A program made the position numbers and the translations under genes. The notes under the pieces were generated by a model that worked only from the letters and a program-made list of their open reading frames with translations, searched no databases and was not told where the DNA came from. 64,000 nucleotides of DNA, taken from assembly GCF_014490665.1 (NCBI RefSeq), contig NZ_CP061038.1, positions 1 to 64,000 of the forward strand. Direction: 5' to 3'. Origin of the DNA: Sphingomonas alpina. Its GTDB lineage: Bacteria > Pseudomonadota > Alphaproteobacteria > Sphingomonadales > Sphingomonadaceae. Below, in pieces: positions 17,420 to 25,716 of the stretch (within the stretch, counting starts at the first letter, position 1; the number at the start of each line of letters is the position of its first letter).

Positions 17420-18844
17420 TCACGCCGCGGCGTTGTCGATTCCCAGTTCGCCGAGCTTGCGGTACAGGGTCGATCGCCCGATCCCGAGCCGCCGCGCGAC
17501 CTCGGTCATGCGGCCGCGATAATGGCCGATGGCGAGGCGGATGACATCGGCCTCGATCTCTTCCAGCGCGCGCAGATTGCCGTCGGCATGGAACAGCGTC
17601 ACGCCGCCGCTGGTCGCCATCGGCGATGGCCCCGGCGTGGTGTGGCGTTGCGCGCCGAGCGCCGCGATCTGTGGAAAATCGGCGCGGGTCAGTGCCGCGC
17701 CGTCACACAGCACGGCGGCGCGGAACAGCGCGTTCTGCAACTGGCGGACATTGCCAGGCCAGTCATATTGGCCGAGCAGTGCCAGCGCATCGTCGGTGAT
17801 GCCGAGCGGGCGCAGCCCCGGCTGCTGCGCGATCCGCGCGAGCAGATGACGAGCAAGCGCGGGAATATCGCCGGTGCGTTCGCGAAGTGGCGGGATCGTC
17901 ACCTGTACGACATTGAGCCGGTAATAGAGGTCCTCGCGGAACCGGCCCGCCTCGACTTCCTCGATCAGCCTCTTGTTGGTCGCGGCGATGACCCGGACAT
18001 CGACTTCGCGCGTATGGCGCGCGCCGATCGGCTGGATTTCGCCCGATTGCAGCACGCGGAGCAATTTGACCTGCGCCTCGAGCGGCATCTCGCCGACTTC
18101 GTCGAGGAACAATGTGCCGCCATCGGCTTCCTGGAAGCGGCCGATCTTGCGTTCGAACGCCCCGGTAAAGGCGCCTTTCTCATGCCCGAACAACTCGCTT
18201 TCGACGAGGTTGGCGGGGATCGCGCCGCAATTGACCGTGATCATCGGCTTCTTGCCGCGCGGGGAGGCGGCATGGACCGCTTCGGCGACGACTTCCTTGC
18301 CGACGCCGCTTTCGCCTTCGAGCAGCACCGCGACACGCGCTCGCGCTGCCTTGGCGGCGATGGCGAGCGCGGCGCGGAAATCAGGTGCCGAGCCGACGAT
18401 CTCGTCGAACGCGAGCAGAGCCGGGATTTTTTCGGTCAGCGGACGCAATTCACCCGATGTCTTGCCCGTCACTGCCGCATCGAGCGCGGCGAGCAGGCGT
18501 TCCGGGGCAAGCGGCTTGACCAGGAAATCGGTTGCGCCGGCGCGCATCGCCCCGACCGCCTGCGCCACCGAGCCGTTGGCGGTGAGCATCAGCAAGGGGA
18601 GTGCAGGGCGGCGTTCGCGGATTTCGGCGATCAGCGCGCTGGCATCGGCTTCCGGCGCCCAGTGATCGAGCAGGATCGCGTCGAGTTGCATGCCGTCCTG
18701 TGTGCCGAGCATGGCGATCGCCATTTCGCCATCCTGCGCGAAGACCGCACGCCAGCCGCGACGCGCGGCAAGCGCTGCGACGAGTCGGCGCTGCGCCGGT
18801 TCGTCGTCGATCAACATGAGGAGGCGCTGTCCGTTGCGCGTCAT
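17420..18844 (-). CDS. Sigma-54-dependent NtrC-family response regulator
   Basis: A 474-residue regulator in three parts. The receiver domain (about 1-120) has IDDEP, phosphoacceptor Asp60 in AILLDHWAP, LTANGS and VKPL. The AAA+ sigma-54 domain (about 145-385) has Walker A GESGVGKE, the GAFTGA loop (EKGAFTGAFERK), LFLDEVGEMPL and RFREDLYYRLNV. A Fis-type HTH ends the protein (VARRLGIGRSTLYRKLGELG). The intact GAFTGA means it can activate sigma-54 promoters. No sensor kinase is adjacent. It is divergent from the pnt operon. AGGAA precedes the ATG. Confidence 0.93.
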   Translation of the reverse strand: MTRNGQRLLMLIDDEPAQRRLVAALAARRGWRAVFAQDGEMAIAMLGTQDGMQLDAILLDHWAPEADASALIAEIRERRPALPLLMLTANGSVAQAVGAMRAGATDFLVKPLAPERLLAALDAAVTGKTSGELRPLTEKIPALLAFDEIVGSAPDFRAALAIAAKAARARVAVLLEGESGVGKEVVAEAVHAASPRGKKPMITVNCGAIPANLVESELFGHEKGAFTGAFERKIGRFQEADGGTLFLDEVGEMPLEAQVKLLRVLQSGEIQPIGARHTREVDVRVIAATNKRLIEEVEAGRFREDLYYRLNVVQVTIPPLRERTGDIPALARHLLARIAQQPGLRPLGITDDALALLGQYDWPGNVRQLQNALFRAAVLCDGAALTRADFPQIAALGAQRHTTPGPSPMATSGGVTLFHADGNLRALEEIEADVIRLAIGHYRGRMTEVARRLGIGRSTLYRKLGELGIDNAAA

Positions 18845-19001
18845 TCGGCCATTCCTGTTTTCCCGTTCGCCGGTAACCTTAATGCACGCGGGTAAAGACG
18901 GGCTTAAACTGCCCCTCAATGGGACTCGTGGGACGGGACTTGAGGGACGGCGCGGGGGCGGCTAAGCGCAATTGGGGACCGACAAATCAGGGAACGACAT
19001 C

Positions 19002-19127
19002 ATGGCCGGCAACAGTGACATGAAGGCGCACGAGGCGACCTATCACAGCATCATCAGCTTGCTGAAATGGGGCGCTGTCGCCTGTGCCGTGATCGCAGCT
19101 GCGGTCATCTGGCTGATCGCCGGCTAG
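19002..19127 (+). CDS. aa3-type cytochrome c oxidase subunit IV, small membrane protein
   Basis: A 41-residue ORF: a polar N-terminus (MAGNSDMKAHEATYHSII), then a single hydrophobic helix (ACAVIAAAVIWLIAG) to the stop. The HEATYHSII-like segment and layout match the bacterial aa3-type cytochrome c oxidase subunit IV family, a one-helix accessory subunit. AGGGA lies 9 nt before the ATG. It is 6 bp upstream of pntAA, an arrangement I recall from sphingomonads; the oxidase core genes are not in the window. Confidence 0.8.
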   Translation: MAGNSDMKAHEATYHSIISLLKWGAVACAVIAAAVIWLIAG

Positions 19128-19133
19128 ACGCGG

Positions 19134-20255
19134 GTGAAGATCGCAGTCCTCAAGGAACAAGCCCCGGGCGAGCGCCGCGTTGCCGCGACGCCGGAAACGG
19201 TCAAGAAATTCATCGCGCTCGGCGCCGAGATGGCGGTCGAAAGCGGTGCGGGTGAGGCGGCGTCGATCGCCGACACCCAATATGCCGAAATGGGGGCGAA
19301 GGTCGGGGGCCGGGCGGAAACGCTGCAGGGCGCCGATATCATCCTGGGCGTACAGGGCCCCGATCCCGCGTCGCTTGGCGGCGCCGCGCCCGGTGCCTGG
19401 CTCGCCGCGGGACTCAATCCGTTCGGGGAGCGCGCCCGGGTCGATGCCTATGCCGCGGCCGGGATCGAAGCGCTGGCGATGGAATTCATGCCGCGCATCA
19501 CCCGTGCGCAGTCGATGGACATTCTTTCCTCGCAATCGAACCTTGCCGGCTACAAGGCAGTGCTCGACGCCGCGTCCGAATATGGCCGCGCCTTTCCGAT
19601 GATGATGACTGCGGCCGGCACGATTTCCGCCGCGCGCGTCTTCGTGATGGGTGTCGGTGTCGCCGGATTGCAGGCGATCGCCACTGCGCGCCGTCTCGGT
19701 GCGCAGGTCTCGGCGACCGACGTGCGCTCGGCGACCAAGGAACAGATCCAGTCGCTCGGCGCCAAGCCGATCTTCGTCGAGAATGTCGCCGGGATCGAAG
19801 GCGAAGGCTCGGGCGGTTACGCCGGTGAGATGTCGCCCGAATATCAGGCGGCGCAGGCCGAACTGGTCTCCGGCCATATCGCCAAGCAGGACATCGTCAT
19901 CACCACCGCGCTGATCCCGGGGCGTCCCGCGCCACGCCTCATCTCGGCAGCGCAGGTTGCGAGCATGAAGCCGGGCAGCGTGATCGTCGACCTCGCGGTC
20001 GAGGCCGGCGGCAATGTCGAAGGCGCGGTTCTGGGCGAAGTCGTCGAGATCGGCGGCGTGAAGATCATCGGCCACAAGAATGTCGCCGGCCGTCTCGCCG
20101 CGGATGCCAGCGCGCTGTTCAGCCGCAACCTGTATAATTTCCTCAGCGCCTTCTGGGACAAGGAAAGCGGCAAGCCGGTGCTCGACGAAGAGATCGGCGA
20201 CGCGATCCGGCTGACCAGGGGCGGCGTGGTTGTCAACCAGCGGCTGCTGGGATGA
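19134..20255 (+). CDS. pntAA: NAD(P) transhydrogenase subunit alpha 1 (NAD-binding domain I)
   Basis: A 373-residue soluble domain I of proton-translocating transhydrogenase, binding NAD(H). Signatures: KIAVLKEQAPGERRVAATP, MEFMPRITRAQSMDILSSQS, the Rossmann loop VMGVGVAGLQAIATARRLGA, DIVITTALIPGRPAP and VIVDLAVEAGGN. It starts with GTG. In this three-gene form the alpha subunit is split into pntAA and pntAB. The complex uses the proton gradient to drive NADH + NADP+ to NAD+ + NADPH. A repeat and a PH-domain gene separate it from pntAB. Confidence 0.95.
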   Translation: MKIAVLKEQAPGERRVAATPETVKKFIALGAEMAVESGAGEAASIADTQYAEMGAKVGGRAETLQGADIILGVQGPDPASLGGAAPGAWLAAGLNPFGERARVDAYAAAGIEALAMEFMPRITRAQSMDILSSQSNLAGYKAVLDAASEYGRAFPMMMTAAGTISAARVFVMGVGVAGLQAIATARRLGAQVSATDVRSATKEQIQSLGAKPIFVENVAGIEGEGSGGYAGEMSPEYQAAQAELVSGHIAKQDIVITTALIPGRPAPRLISAAQVASMKPGSVIVDLAVEAGGNVEGAVLGEVVEIGGVKIIGHKNVAGRLAADASALFSRNLYNFLSAFWDKESGKPVLDEEIGDAIRLTRGGVVVNQRLLG

Positions 20256-20300
20256 TCCTTTCCGGAACGGAGTTTCGGATAGAATGGCTCGCGGGCCCAT

Positions 20301-20353
20301 GTGCTCCCGCGAAGGCGGGAGCCCGGACTGGGTCCCCGCCTTCGCGGGGACAC
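20301..20353. repeat. Double hairpin repeat between pntAA and the PH-domain gene
   Basis: Two back-to-back hairpins: CTCCCGC-GAA-GGCGGGAG and GTCCCCGC-CTT-CGCGGGGAC, separated by about 10 bp. The arms also pair with each other imperfectly. It lies inside the pnt operon and has no T-run, so it could influence mRNA stability rather than terminate; that is inference. Confidence 0.7.
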
Positions 20354-20409
20354 AATTTCCGTAAGTTGGATGAGGCAATGAACCATCGTTCCGAGGAAGA
20401 GCAGGCGTA

Positions 20410-20769
20410 ATGGGCATCCTCAATGCCACCGCCGCCGACCCGCGCGAGCTGATCGACAAGCACGGCGAAGCGCTGACCGATGGTGAGACGATCTATTTCG
20501 TCTACAAGACGATCCGCGATTATATCGCCTTCACCAACTGGCGCGTGCTGTACATCAACGTGCAGGGCATCACCGGCAGCAAGCGCGAATTCCTGACCGT
20601 GCCGTACCGCTCGATCACCGCCTTCGCGGTGGAGACGGCGGGCACGTTCGATCTCGATGCCGAGATCAAGATCTTCCTGTCCGGCCATGAACCGATCGAG
20701 TTCAAGGTCGGGCGCAATACCGATATGCGCGGGCTGCAGAGCTTCCTTGCGCAAAAGATGGACCGTTAG
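20410..20769 (+). CDS. PH domain-containing protein (bacterial PH-like, DUF1696 type)
   Basis: A 119-residue soluble protein matching the bacterial pleckstrin-homology-like family: ELIDKHGEALTDGETIYFVYKTIRD, AFTNWRVLYINVQGITGSKREF, VPYRSITAFAVETAGTFDLDAEIKIF, and a terminal helix LQSFLAQKMD. Such proteins form ring-like oligomers; their cellular role is unclear. It sits inside the transhydrogenase operon, 9 bp before pntAB, so it is very likely co-expressed with it. Whether it contacts the transhydrogenase is unknown. Confidence 0.85.
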   Translation: MGILNATAADPRELIDKHGEALTDGETIYFVYKTIRDYIAFTNWRVLYINVQGITGSKREFLTVPYRSITAFAVETAGTFDLDAEIKIFLSGHEPIEFKVGRNTDMRGLQSFLAQKMDR

Positions 20770-20778
20770 GGGATAATC

Positions 20779-21072
20779 ATGGACTTCATCGCAATCCTGT
20801 CGATCTTCGTGATGGCCTGTTTCGTCGGCTATTATGTCGTCTGGTCGGTCACCCCGGCGCTGCACACGCCGCTGATGGCGGTGACCAATGCGATTTCGTC
20901 GGTGATCATCGTCGGCGCCCTGATCGCCTCGGCGGCGGCGGGTTCGGCGACCTCGAAGTGGCTCGGGCTGGTCGCGGTCGCGCTGGCCAGCGTGAACATC
21001 TTCGGCGGCTTCGCGGTCACCGAACGGATGCTCGCCATGTACAAGAAGAAGGACCGCCCGGCGGCCAAGTAA
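20779..21072 (+). CDS. pntAB: NAD(P) transhydrogenase subunit alpha 2 (membrane)
   Basis: A 97-residue membrane protein with three to four helices: MDFIAILSIFVMACFVGYYVVW, TPLMAVTNAISSVIIVGALIA, and VALASVNIFGGFAVTERMLAMYKKK. This is the N-terminal part of transhydrogenase domain II; PNAISS/TNAISSVI and GGFxVTxRML are hallmark sequences. It pairs with PntB to form the proton channel. Confidence 0.94.
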   Translation: MDFIAILSIFVMACFVGYYVVWSVTPALHTPLMAVTNAISSVIIVGALIASAAAGSATSKWLGLVAVALASVNIFGGFAVTERMLAMYKKKDRPAAK

Positions 21073-21124
21073 CAGGGGTGGGTTGCCCGCGCGATGCGCC
21101 GGGCGACGACAAGGGGACAAGATC

Positions 21125-22540
21125 ATGCACGAAGCCGCCATCGCCACGCCCGCCTGGGCCGCACTCGCCTATCTCATTGCCGGAGTGTGCTTCATCCTCG
21201 CCTTGCGCGGCCTGTCGAGCCCGATCTCGTCGCGGCGCGGCAACCGGCTCGGCATGGCGGGCATGGCGCTTGCCGTCGCGACGACGCTCTATCTCCACAT
21301 GAATGTCGGCATCATCGAGATCGTCATTGCGATCGCGATCGGCGGTGCGATCGGCCTGGTCACCGCGCGAAAGATCGCGATGACCGACATGCCGCAGCTG
21401 GTCGCGGCGTTCCACTCGCTGGTCGGCCTGGCGGCGGTGCTGGTCGCCGCAGCGGCGTTCCTCAACCCGGAGGCGTTCGGCATTCTCGGGCCGGACGGGC
21501 AGATCCTGACCGTCAGCAAGATCGAAATGGGCCTTGGCGTCGCGATCGGCGCGATCACCTTTTCCGGCTCGGTCATCGCCTTCCTGAAGCTCAACGGCAA
21601 TATGGGCGGCAAGCCGATCATGCTGCCGGCACGGCATGTGATCAATCTCGCGGTGCTCGCCGCGATCGTCGGCCTGGTCGGCTATTTCACCCAGGATCAG
21701 GACCCATGGGTGTTCTGGACCATCACCGGCCTGAGCTTCGCGATCGGCTTTCTGCTGATCATCCCGATCGGTGGCGCGGACATGCCGGTCGTGGTGTCGA
21801 TGCTCAACTCCTATTCGGGCTGGGCGGCGGCGGCGATGGGCTTCACGCTGCACAACACCGCAATGATCATCACTGGCGCGCTGGTCGGCTCGTCGGGCGC
21901 GATCCTGTCCTACATCATGTGCAAGGCAATGAATCGCAGCTTCATCAGTGTCATCGCCGGCGGCTTCGGCGCCGATACCAGCGGCGGCGGGGCGGCCGCG
22001 GCGAGCGATCGTCCGTGGAAGCGCGGTTCGGCCGAGGATGCGGCGTTCCTGATGCAGCAGGCCGAACAGGTGATCATCGTGCCCGGCTACGGCATGGCGG
22101 TGGCGCAGGCACAGCATGCGCTGCGCGAGATGGGCGACAAGCTCAAGGAGCATGGCGTGCGGGTGAAATACGCGATCCACCCAGTCGCGGGACGTATGCC
22201 CGGACATATGAACGTGCTGCTCGCCGAAGCCAATGTACCCTATGACGAAGTATTCGAACTGGAAGATATCAACAGCGAGTTCGCGCAGACCGATGTTGCC
22301 TTCGTGATTGGTGCCAATGATGTGACTAATCCTGCGGCGAAGACCGACAAAAGTTCGCCGATCTATGGCATGCCGGTGCTCGATGTGGAAAAGGCCAAGA
22401 CGGTCCTATTCATCAAGCGATCGATGGGTGGCGTCGGTTATGCCGGTGTGGACAACGATGTCTTTTACATGGACAATACGATGATGCTGCTTGCCGATGC
22501 CAAGAAGATGGTCGAAGAAATCGTCAAGTCGCTCGATTGA
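21125..22540 (+). CDS. pntB: NAD(P) transhydrogenase subunit beta
   Basis: A 471-residue subunit with about nine membrane helices (domain II) followed by the NADP(H)-binding domain III (last 190 residues: VIIVPGYGMAVAQAQHALREM, YAIHPVAGRMPGHMNVLLAEA, FVIGANDVTNPAA and the terminal VFYMDNTMMLLADAKKM). Other landmarks: MPQLVAAFHSLVGLAAVLVA and GGADMPVVVSMLNSYSGWAA. The ATG has AAGGGG upstream. It closes the cox4-pntAA-PH-pntAB-pntB operon. Confidence 0.96.
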   Translation: MHEAAIATPAWAALAYLIAGVCFILALRGLSSPISSRRGNRLGMAGMALAVATTLYLHMNVGIIEIVIAIAIGGAIGLVTARKIAMTDMPQLVAAFHSLVGLAAVLVAAAAFLNPEAFGILGPDGQILTVSKIEMGLGVAIGAITFSGSVIAFLKLNGNMGGKPIMLPARHVINLAVLAAIVGLVGYFTQDQDPWVFWTITGLSFAIGFLLIIPIGGADMPVVVSMLNSYSGWAAAAMGFTLHNTAMIITGALVGSSGAILSYIMCKAMNRSFISVIAGGFGADTSGGGAAAASDRPWKRGSAEDAAFLMQQAEQVIIVPGYGMAVAQAQHALREMGDKLKEHGVRVKYAIHPVAGRMPGHMNVLLAEANVPYDEVFELEDINSEFAQTDVAFVIGANDVTNPAAKTDKSSPIYGMPVLDVEKAKTVLFIKRSMGGVGYAGVDNDVFYMDNTMMLLADAKKMVEEIVKSLD

Positions 22541-22685
22541 CGGGATAATTTGTCTAATCTAATTCATCTGATATACCTCCCCAAGACTTTGATGGCCATT
22601 TGGTCCATTATGGATACGGTCGGGCCCCCTGCGGCCTGCAAATTACGTAGTTTGCGAATGGGTTAGGTAGGTATCGGAGCAAGGC

Positions 22686-23630
22686 ATGATCGAGACGGCG
22701 GCGCCATCCTTTGCGGTGACACCTCAGATGCTGATCGTGGCAGACAATGCCGCCGCCGTGCAGCTGGTGTCCGAAGCGGCCGTACTGGCTGGCGGACGGA
22801 TCGAGGCCACGCTCCGTTGGGATCAGGTGGCGGCGCGGATCGCCGACCATCAGGCAATCGATGTGATCGTGGCCGAGGCGGAATCGGTATCGTCCGAGCT
22901 GCTCTCCGGCACGCTGCCGCTGCTCGATGATATCGCGCGGGAACACCAGGCACGCATCGTCATCACCCTGGCCGAAGGGCAGATCGATCTGGTCGCGGGG
23001 ACCTTGTTCGGGCCGCATGTTCAACTTCTCTGCCTTCCGTCGGTCGCCGAGCGTGTCGTTGCGCTGACCATCGCGGCGCGCACGCGCACTGCCTGCGCGC
23101 AGGAATCGGGCCGCGACGGCGAGGAGGCGCGCTTGCGGCGATTGAACGAGGAAGTCGCCCGGATTGCCGAGACGCTTGCCCGCCTGACGCGAAGCGACAA
23201 TGGCGACCTGGCACAGCGCGAGAAGTCCGGCGTCGGCGATCGGCGCTTCGCATATGCGCCACCGTCGCCCGCCGATACGGCGGATATCGATGCGCAGGAT
23301 ATTCGCGCCGCGATTCGCGCGCGCCGGCTGCGCGGGCAGTATTTCGATGCCGGGCTGCTTGAGGATCCGGCCTGGGACATGCTGCTCGATCTGTTCGCAG
23401 CGGAGCTGGAGCGGTCGCAAGTCTCGGTCTCGAGCCTATGCATCGCTGCGGCGGTCGCACCGACCACTGCGCTGCGCTGGATCGCCAAAATGAGCGAGGC
23501 GGGGCTGTTCGAACGCCATGCCGACCCGTTCGACCGCCGCCGCGCTTTCATGGCCCTGTCGGCCACGGCGCGCGCCGGCATGATGGGCTATCTGGCGGCG
23601 GTAAAACGCGCCGGCCTGCCGATCGCCTGA
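22686..23630 (+). CDS. Winged-helix (MarR-like) DNA-binding protein with receiver-like N-terminus
   Basis: A 314-residue protein. Residues 1-120 (MLIVADNAAAVQLVSEAAV, DVIVAEAESVSS, HVQLLCLPSVAERV) have the strand/helix rhythm of a CheY-like fold but no phosphoacceptor Asp. A charged helical stretch with heptad character follows (about 135-165: EEARLRRLNEEVARIAETL). The C-terminal 100 residues form a MarR-like winged helix: LRGQYFDAGLLEDPAWDML, SSLCIAAAVAPTTALRWIAKM and ERHADPFDRRRAFMALS. I infer a transcription factor; targets are unknown. It lies alone between pntB and tRNA-Val. Confidence 0.8.
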   Translation: MIETAAPSFAVTPQMLIVADNAAAVQLVSEAAVLAGGRIEATLRWDQVAARIADHQAIDVIVAEAESVSSELLSGTLPLLDDIAREHQARIVITLAEGQIDLVAGTLFGPHVQLLCLPSVAERVVALTIAARTRTACAQESGRDGEEARLRRLNEEVARIAETLARLTRSDNGDLAQREKSGVGDRRFAYAPPSPADTADIDAQDIRAAIRARRLRGQYFDAGLLEDPAWDMLLDLFAAELERSQVSVSSLCIAAAVAPTTALRWIAKMSEAGLFERHADPFDRRRAFMALSATARAGMMGYLAAVKRAGLPIA

Positions 23631-23698
23631 AATCATTGCGCGATATCTGTCGCTTGACGGTTGCCAGCATGGCCGGGTTTTGGCATGCGGCGCAACGG

Positions 23699-23774
23699 GG
23701 GCGATTAGCTCAGTTGGTAGAGCGTCTCGTTTACACCGAGAATGTCGGCGGTTCGAGCCCGTCATCGCCCACCA
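23699..23774 (+). tRNA. tRNA-Val (UAC)
   Basis: A complete cloverleaf: acceptor GGGCGAT/ATCGCCC, D-arm GCTCAGTTGGTAGAGC, anticodon stem TCTCG/CGAGA with loop TTTACAC (anticodon UAC), and a GGTTCGAGCC T-arm. The 3' CCA is encoded (23772-23774). Confidence 0.97.
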
Positions 23775-23901
23775 TCCCCCCATCCGGCGCAGGCGCTCGC
23801 GGCACCGATCCGTTGGTGTGAATCGGGTGAGGCCGGCCTGGACGCACCCGGCGGCCGATCAGGCGTCAGCTTTGTCAGGCCGGCAGCGGACCGCCGTCAT
23901 G

Positions 23902-25716
23902 CTAAGCGTCGGATTGGTCGATCTTCACCAGCTGACCCTGCACCGTGACGATACCGCCTGAGCTCAGTATCGCCTCCGCCGCACCGTGCGCGCTGAAGCT
24001 TGCATCGGCCTTGGCTTGGATTGTCGGCCCCTCGATCGTCACGCCTTCCTTGCCGGCCAGCGACAATATTCCCTGCGCGGTAATGGCAATCCCGGCCTTG
24101 GCGTTGAGCGTGATCCTGGCGGCGCTGTCGATCGTGATGCCGTCGGTCGCCAGGGTGACGCTGTTCTCGTTCCTGTCCTCGACCGTCACCGTGCCGGCCT
24201 TGTCGTCGAGCCGGACTATCTGCCCGGCCGGTGTCGATAGCTCGATCGCACCGTCGGTTTCGAAGAAATCGATGCGCAACTTGCCATATGTGACGATCGT
24301 CTTCTGGTCGTTCGCAGCGGTCGGCGGGACCGGCGGCGGGTTTTTCTTGCTGTAGAGGCTGCCCATGATCACCGGAAAGCGCGGGTCGCCGTTCATGAAG
24401 GCGACCACCACTTCATCGCCGACTTCGGGATAGAATAATGCGCCCACGCCGCGTGAGGCATAGAAGCCGCCGAGCCGCGCCCAGACGCCTGCATTCGCCT
24501 CGAGCAGCGGCAGCGCGACCAGGACGCGGTATTCGCCATCGGGATCGCCGTCGATCCTGGTGACGAGGCCGGTCTGAAGGTTGGCGGCGGCGGGAATCTG
24601 GCCCGCTGCGCTCGCCGCCGTCGCCCCGGCTTCGGCCGCATCCCGCGCGGCCCATTGCGGCGCAAGGCCGATCTCGACCTCCGTCGTCCAATTGCCCGCG
24701 ACGACTTGCTGGTGAACGCCCGAGACATAGGCATTGCCGTTGAACCGGGCACCCAGTCCGGCAAGCGTGATCATGCAGCCGGGCCGGGCCAGTGCGCTGC
24801 CCCGGAAGCGGACATGCCCCCGGATCTTGGCCAGCCTTGCCTGAGTCAGTCGCGCCGAGGACCAGCGGGTGAGATCGTCCTTGCCGATCGTCGCACTGGT
24901 CTGCTGGCGGAGCTGATCGACACCGAAAGCCGTGGCAAGGATATCGGACGAGAGATTGCCGGGCGTCGTCACCGTCGAACTGGCCGCACCCGCCATGGCG
25001 AGCTCCTGAGTCGCGGGATCCCAGGCGACGCTCTGCACCGCCGACGCGGCATATTGCGTCGCTGCGTCCATCACGGTGCGAAAGTCGAGGATCGACTCGC
25101 CATTGGTAAGGGTGAGGACCGGCGACTGGGTAGTGTCCGGCGGCGCAACCACCACTTGTCCCCCGGACACCGTCACGACCATGCTGTTCACCGCGGCGCG
25201 TGCCAGCATCAGGTCCCAGTCCGACGCATGATATTGGACGATCGCCTCTTCCACGGCCGCGGTCGGTGTCACCGATGCGGTCAGCCCGGTGGCGGTGATC
25301 AGCCGCTCGATCACGGCGCTGTCGGTCATGCCTTCGAACACTGCGTTGCGCCGCGCGAGCGTCATCGCCAGAGCCGGGTCGCTCGCTTCGATGATCAGCA
25401 GCGAAGAGCCGTCAAGGCCCTGCTCCAGGCCCTGCCGGTCGATGATGCCGGAAAAGACCTGGGTGCCGGTCTCATCATAGCCGAGCGTAATGGCCAGCGT
25501 TGTGCCGGGGATCAGTGTGCTGGCTTCGCTGATCGCGAAGGCCGCCTCCGCCGCGTTGCCGTCGGCGATGGTGATACGAGCCCGGGGCAATGTGTTGACC
25601 CCGGCCCAGATGTCGATCGAGATGACTTGCCATGCACTGTCGATCGGCTGGCCATTGGTCGCGATGGTGTAGGAAACCAGCGATCCCGCCAGCTGCAATG
25701 GTGAGGGTGCGCTCAT
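23902..25716 (-). CDS. VgrG-like spike protein of a contractile injection system (orphan)
   Basis: A 604-residue protein built like VgrG/Pvc8 spikes. The first about 360 residues are gpD-like (SYTIATNGQPIDSAWQVISI, GIIDRQGLEQGLDGSSLLII, QYHASDWDLMLARAAVNSM). A gp5 OB-fold follows (GLVTRIDGDPDGEYRVLVAL, YPEVGDEVVVAFMNGDPRF, IMGSLYSKKNPPP). The rest is a needle of short beta repeats (TVEDRNENSVTLATDGITI and similar) ending QLVKIDQSDA. No obvious C-terminal effector domain. Spike proteins normally trimerise at the tip of T6SS or extracellular tailocin-like machines. No sheath, tube, baseplate or ClpV gene lies in the window. AGGGGAGA precedes the ATG. Confidence 0.87.
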   Translation of the reverse strand: MSAPSPLQLAGSLVSYTIATNGQPIDSAWQVISIDIWAGVNTLPRARITIADGNAAEAAFAISEASTLIPGTTLAITLGYDETGTQVFSGIIDRQGLEQGLDGSSLLIIEASDPALAMTLARRNAVFEGMTDSAVIERLITATGLTASVTPTAAVEEAIVQYHASDWDLMLARAAVNSMVVTVSGGQVVVAPPDTTQSPVLTLTNGESILDFRTVMDAATQYAASAVQSVAWDPATQELAMAGAASSTVTTPGNLSSDILATAFGVDQLRQQTSATIGKDDLTRWSSARLTQARLAKIRGHVRFRGSALARPGCMITLAGLGARFNGNAYVSGVHQQVVAGNWTTEVEIGLAPQWAARDAAEAGATAASAAGQIPAAANLQTGLVTRIDGDPDGEYRVLVALPLLEANAGVWARLGGFYASRGVGALFYPEVGDEVVVAFMNGDPRFPVIMGSLYSKKNPPPVPPTAANDQKTIVTYGKLRIDFFETDGAIELSTPAGQIVRLDDKAGTVTVEDRNENSVTLATDGITIDSAARITLNAKAGIAITAQGILSLAGKEGVTIEGPTIQAKADASFSAHGAAEAILSSGGIVTVQGQLVKIDQSDA

